Source: Paenibacillus bovis
GTDB taxonomy: Bacteria; Bacillota; Bacilli; Paenibacillales; Paenibacillaceae
Length of the DNA: 64,000 nt
Direction: 5' to 3'
Assembly: GCF_001421015.2 (NCBI RefSeq)
Contig: NZ_CP013023.1
Coordinates: 1,667,501 to 1,731,500, forward strand
Shown here: piece after piece, positions 61,715 through 64,000 of the stretch
Layout of the letters: the number at the start of each line of letters is the position of its first letter
Position numbering within the stretch: position 1 is the first letter of the stretch
Made by a program: the position numbers and the translations under genes
Notes under the pieces: generated by a model
What the model was told of the DNA's origin: nothing
The model's input: the letters and a program-made list of their open reading frames with translations, nothing else
The model's database searches: none

Positions 61715-64000
61715 ATCAGCAATCCCCAAACAAACATATCCAGCTGCCCCATGCAGGCATTATTCTGCTGATGGGAGCTTCCAACAGTGGCAAAAGTACC
61801 TGGATTCGTTCCCTGATGGAGCAGGGAGTGATCGGTCCGAATGAAGCGGTATCTTCCGATCAGTTCCGCGCTGTCGTCGGCGATACGGAGCATATTGATT
61901 GGCGGCGGTCGTCCCGCGATGAAAGTGAAGTGTTGTACCAGCAGTATCGCCTGATCTCGGACAAAGCTTTTCGTGTTATGGAAGAGATTATCCGTTCACG
62001 CTGTCGGCTCAATCTGACTACATGGGTCGATGCGACGCATCTGCATCCGGAAGATCGTGCTGTCTATATTGAAATAGGGCGCAGATATCATGTGCCTGTT
62101 ACGATTATTGCATTGGATATTCCCGAGAAAACGCTGCTGGAACGGGATCGCGAACGTGAACATGCTCGCGGCCGGCAGCGGGTTAAGCAGCATTATCAGG
62201 TATTCCGCAAAAATATATTCACTCTGAAAAGTGAAGGCTTTCGGGCTGTCCATATTCTAAAACCTCAGGATATGGCATCCGTTACTTTTGAACGAAAAGC
62301 CAATCCGCTGATTCACGATCTCGATCACGGTATAGATATCATTGGCGATATCCATGGATGCTATGAGGAGATGATAGAACTTATCCAGCAGCTGGGCTAT
62401 GAGCCGGATAAAGACGAAGTATATCGTCATCCCGATGGCCGTCAACTGGTATCGGTCGGTGATATTATGAGCCGCGGACCTCGCTCCATGGACACCATGC
62501 TGTTCTGGCAGCGCCAGATTGCGGCTGGTCAGGGACTTATGGTTGACAGTAATCACGGCTGGAAAGTAGCGCGTTATCTGGAGGGTCGCAAGGTTACGAT
62601 GAATCATGGTGACGAGAAATTCGCTGCCGAGCTGGAGGCTTATGGAGCCGAGCATGGAGCGGAAGCGATGAAGCTTCTGCAAAACTCGCTAAAAGATATG
62701 CTTATGTCTGCTCCGTCGCATCTGGTCTTCCAGCGTAACGGTATTCGCTGTCTGGTTGTGGCCCATGCCGGAATACAGGACCGCTTTATCGGCAAACAAT
62801 CACGGCGTATCGACGACTATTGCCGCTATGGCGATGTATCTGAGACGGGTGAAGATGGCCGTCCTGTTCGCAAAGACTGGTTTACCGACCATACCTCGGG
62901 TGAGATTATTGTATGGGGGCATGATCCGCGTCCACAGCCTACCGTTGTGAACCGGACCATTAATATAGATCAGGGAGCTGTATTTGGCGGCAGATTGACA
63001 GCGTATCGTTATCCGGAACAGAGGTTTGTAAGTGTGGAAGCGAAAGAAGATTATGCCCAGGACCCGGACAGTCCGCTCATCCGGTGGCAGAAGCGCCGCT
63101 TTGCTGCACCGAATCTGCGCCAGTTTATCGATGGATATACGGTACTGACAGACAGCTATGGAGAGATTGGCGTTCGCAGTGAATTTGTCAAATCGGCACT
63201 GGATTCGACTTCCCATTACACAATACCGCTGGAAGAACTGGTCTATATCCCGCCGACCATGACACCACCTCCTGTTCCGGCGGAAGCAGAAGGCTATCTG
63301 GAGCACCCGGCAGAAGCGGTAGCCTATTACCGTTCTCGCAATGTTACCCGGCTGGTAGCGGAGAAAAAGCATATGGGCAGCCGGGCCATTGTACTTCTGT
63401 TCCGCGATGAACATGCAGCGGTGCCTTATGTGGGTCGTCCGCTGGCAGGTACTATTTATACCCGTACCGGCAGAGCCTTTTTTCAGACAGAACTGGAACA
63501 GATGGTTATCGGACAGCTTCGGGACGATCTGGTCCGGGCAGGCTATTTTGACCGTTATGCTACCGACTGGGTGCTGCTGGATACCGAGATTGTGCCATGG
63601 AATCTCAAAGCACGTGAATTGATTGCTTCCCAGTATGCCCATGTATCCGAAGCGGCTGATATGGACCGCAGCTATATACTGAAACGTCTGCATACCGCTC
63701 GGGCCGAAGGACGTGAAGTGGATGACTGGATCACAGAATGCACAGCCCGCCAGACCAATGCGGATATTTTCCGCGAGACGTTCCAGAAATACTGCTGGGA
63801 TACTGAAGGAACAGAAGGGCTGCGTATTGCACCATTTCATATTCTCGCTCACAGCAGCGGTTCCCTCATGGATCGTTCACATGAATGGCATATGCAGCAT
63901 GCGGCAGAACTGGCAGCATATTCGTCTCTGTTTATGCCGACCGAATACCGGGTCATGGATATTGACAATGATCCGGACAGTGAACAGGAACTGATCCGCT
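61711..64000 (+). CDS. pnkp: Pnkp polynucleotide kinase-phosphatase-ligase, 3' end outside window
   Basis: RNA end-healing and sealing enzyme. Kinase: P-loop GASNSGKST near residue 22. Phosphatase: DIIGDIHGCYEEM, VGDIMSRGP (the usual Asp before Arg is Ser here, but the metal-binding Asp and the Arg are kept), SNHGWK, VAHAG, VWGHDPR and NIDQGAVFGG. Ligase domain: AEKKHMGSRAI with the adenylated Lys, reached near residue 550. The frame is open for 763 codons to the window edge. AAAGGAG lies ten bases before the ATG at 61711. It works as a heterotetramer with Hen1. The last part of the ligase domain is missing from view. Confidence 0.95.
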   Translation, partial: MNQQSPNKHIQLPHAGIILLMGASNSGKSTWIRSLMEQGVIGPNEAVSSDQFRAVVGDTEHIDWRRSSRDESEVLYQQYRLISDKAFRVMEEIIRSRCRLNLTTWVDATHLHPEDRAVYIEIGRRYHVPVTIIALDIPEKTLLERDREREHARGRQRVKQHYQVFRKNIFTLKSEGFRAVHILKPQDMASVTFERKANPLIHDLDHGIDIIGDIHGCYEEMIELIQQLGYEPDKDEVYRHPDGRQLVSVGDIMSRGPRSMDTMLFWQRQIAAGQGLMVDSNHGWKVARYLEGRKVTMNHGDEKFAAELEAYGAEHGAEAMKLLQNSLKDMLMSAPSHLVFQRNGIRCLVVAHAGIQDRFIGKQSRRIDDYCRYGDVSETGEDGRPVRKDWFTDHTSGEIIVWGHDPRPQPTVVNRTINIDQGAVFGGRLTAYRYPEQRFVSVEAKEDYAQDPDSPLIRWQKRRFAAPNLRQFIDGYTVLTDSYGEIGVRSEFVKSALDSTSHYTIPLEELVYIPPTMTPPPVPAEAEGYLEHPAEAVAYYRSRNVTRLVAEKKHMGSRAIVLLFRDEHAAVPYVGRPLAGTIYTRTGRAFFQTELEQMVIGQLRDDLVRAGYFDRYATDWVLLDTEIVPWNLKARELIASQYAHVSEAADMDRSYILKRLHTARAEGREVDDWITECTARQTNADIFRETFQKYCWDTEGTEGLRIAPFHILAHSSGSLMDRSHEWHMQHAAELAAYSSLFMPTEYRVMDIDNDPDSEQELIR

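Noticed and set aside
1..64000. Insertion sequences, integrases or prophage
   Set aside because: No transposase, recombinase or phage structural gene was seen; the structured repeats have no coding capacity of their own.

Overview
The window looks like a chromosomal segment of a Gram-positive endospore-former of the order Bacillales, most likely Paenibacillus or a close relative. The grounds are strong AGGAGG-type ribosome binding sites, frequent TTG and GTG starts, class Ib ribonucleotide reductase, a Btr/FeuABC-type siderophore system, secreted GH6 and GH5 cellulases with family 3 cellulose-binding modules, a PL11 rhamnogalacturonan lyase, and the futalosine route to menaquinone (mqnB, mqnD). 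The genus is an inference from gene content. I saw no rRNA, tRNA, transposase, prophage or CRISPR array.

Layout. (1) 1-4500: an McrB-like AAA+ GTPase (5' end outside the window) and a DUF2357/PD-(D/E)XK nuclease, a two-gene McrBC-type system. (2) 6.1-11.1 kb: two secreted cellulases, GH6-FN3-CBM3 and GH5-CBM3. (3) 13.5-19.7 kb: a ferric-siderophore module with a trilactone-type esterase diverging from a Btr-like AraC regulator, then feuA-feuB-feuC-like uptake genes, with two near-identical Fur boxes. (4) 20-22.4 kb: a HAD phosphatase and a purine (NCS2) permease. (5) 23-26.8 kb: convergent PL11 lyase and GH64 beta-1,3-glucanase, each with a perfect CcpA cre site. (6) 27-34.2 kb: nrdI-nrdE-VOC-nrdF with NrdR boxes, then small household genes. 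(7) 34.9-38.2 kb: a GntR (YtrA-type)/ABC transporter operon. (8) 38.5-40.8 kb: two paralogous GDSL rhamnogalacturonan acetylesterases that probably start at TTG. (9) 41-50 kb: a chemoreceptor, a DUF1540 protein, mqnB-mqnD, a formate dehydrogenase with its DUF1641 partner, and a DNA alkyltransferase. (10) 50.6-52.5 kb: a secreted transglutaminase behind a c-di-GMP-I riboswitch, and a class D sortase. (11) 52.9-59.7 kb: GH29 fucosidase, a LysE exporter, and a divergent sugar module (AraC regulator, oxidoreductase, two TIM-barrel isomerases). (12) 59.8-64 kb: a 52-codon ORF, a terminator, and the Hen1-Pnkp RNA-repair operon; pnkp runs off the right end.

The least ordinary content lies between genes. 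Six copies of a structured element of about 130 bp sit in four gaps, in both orientations. Their two stems change sequence yet keep pairing, while an internal loop (CGACAT facing ACCGGAGG) and a one-base bulge in the outer stem recur. Two pairs are head to head and two copies run into 42-43 bp tandem repeats. Six further gaps hold short tandem arrays with units of 6-9 bp. I do not recognise the structured element as a named RNA or repeat family. Other points worth checking are the terminator between the 52-codon ORF and hen1, and a perfect 20-bp inverted repeat abutting an NrdR box in front of nrdI.

As a whole the segment combines plant cell-wall degradation (cellulose, beta-1,3-glucan, rhamnogalacturonan-I, fucosides) under probable catabolite repression, iron acquisition, DNA precursor synthesis, anaerobic or low-oxygen respiration genes, and two nucleic-acid conflict functions (McrBC-type restriction and RNA repair).
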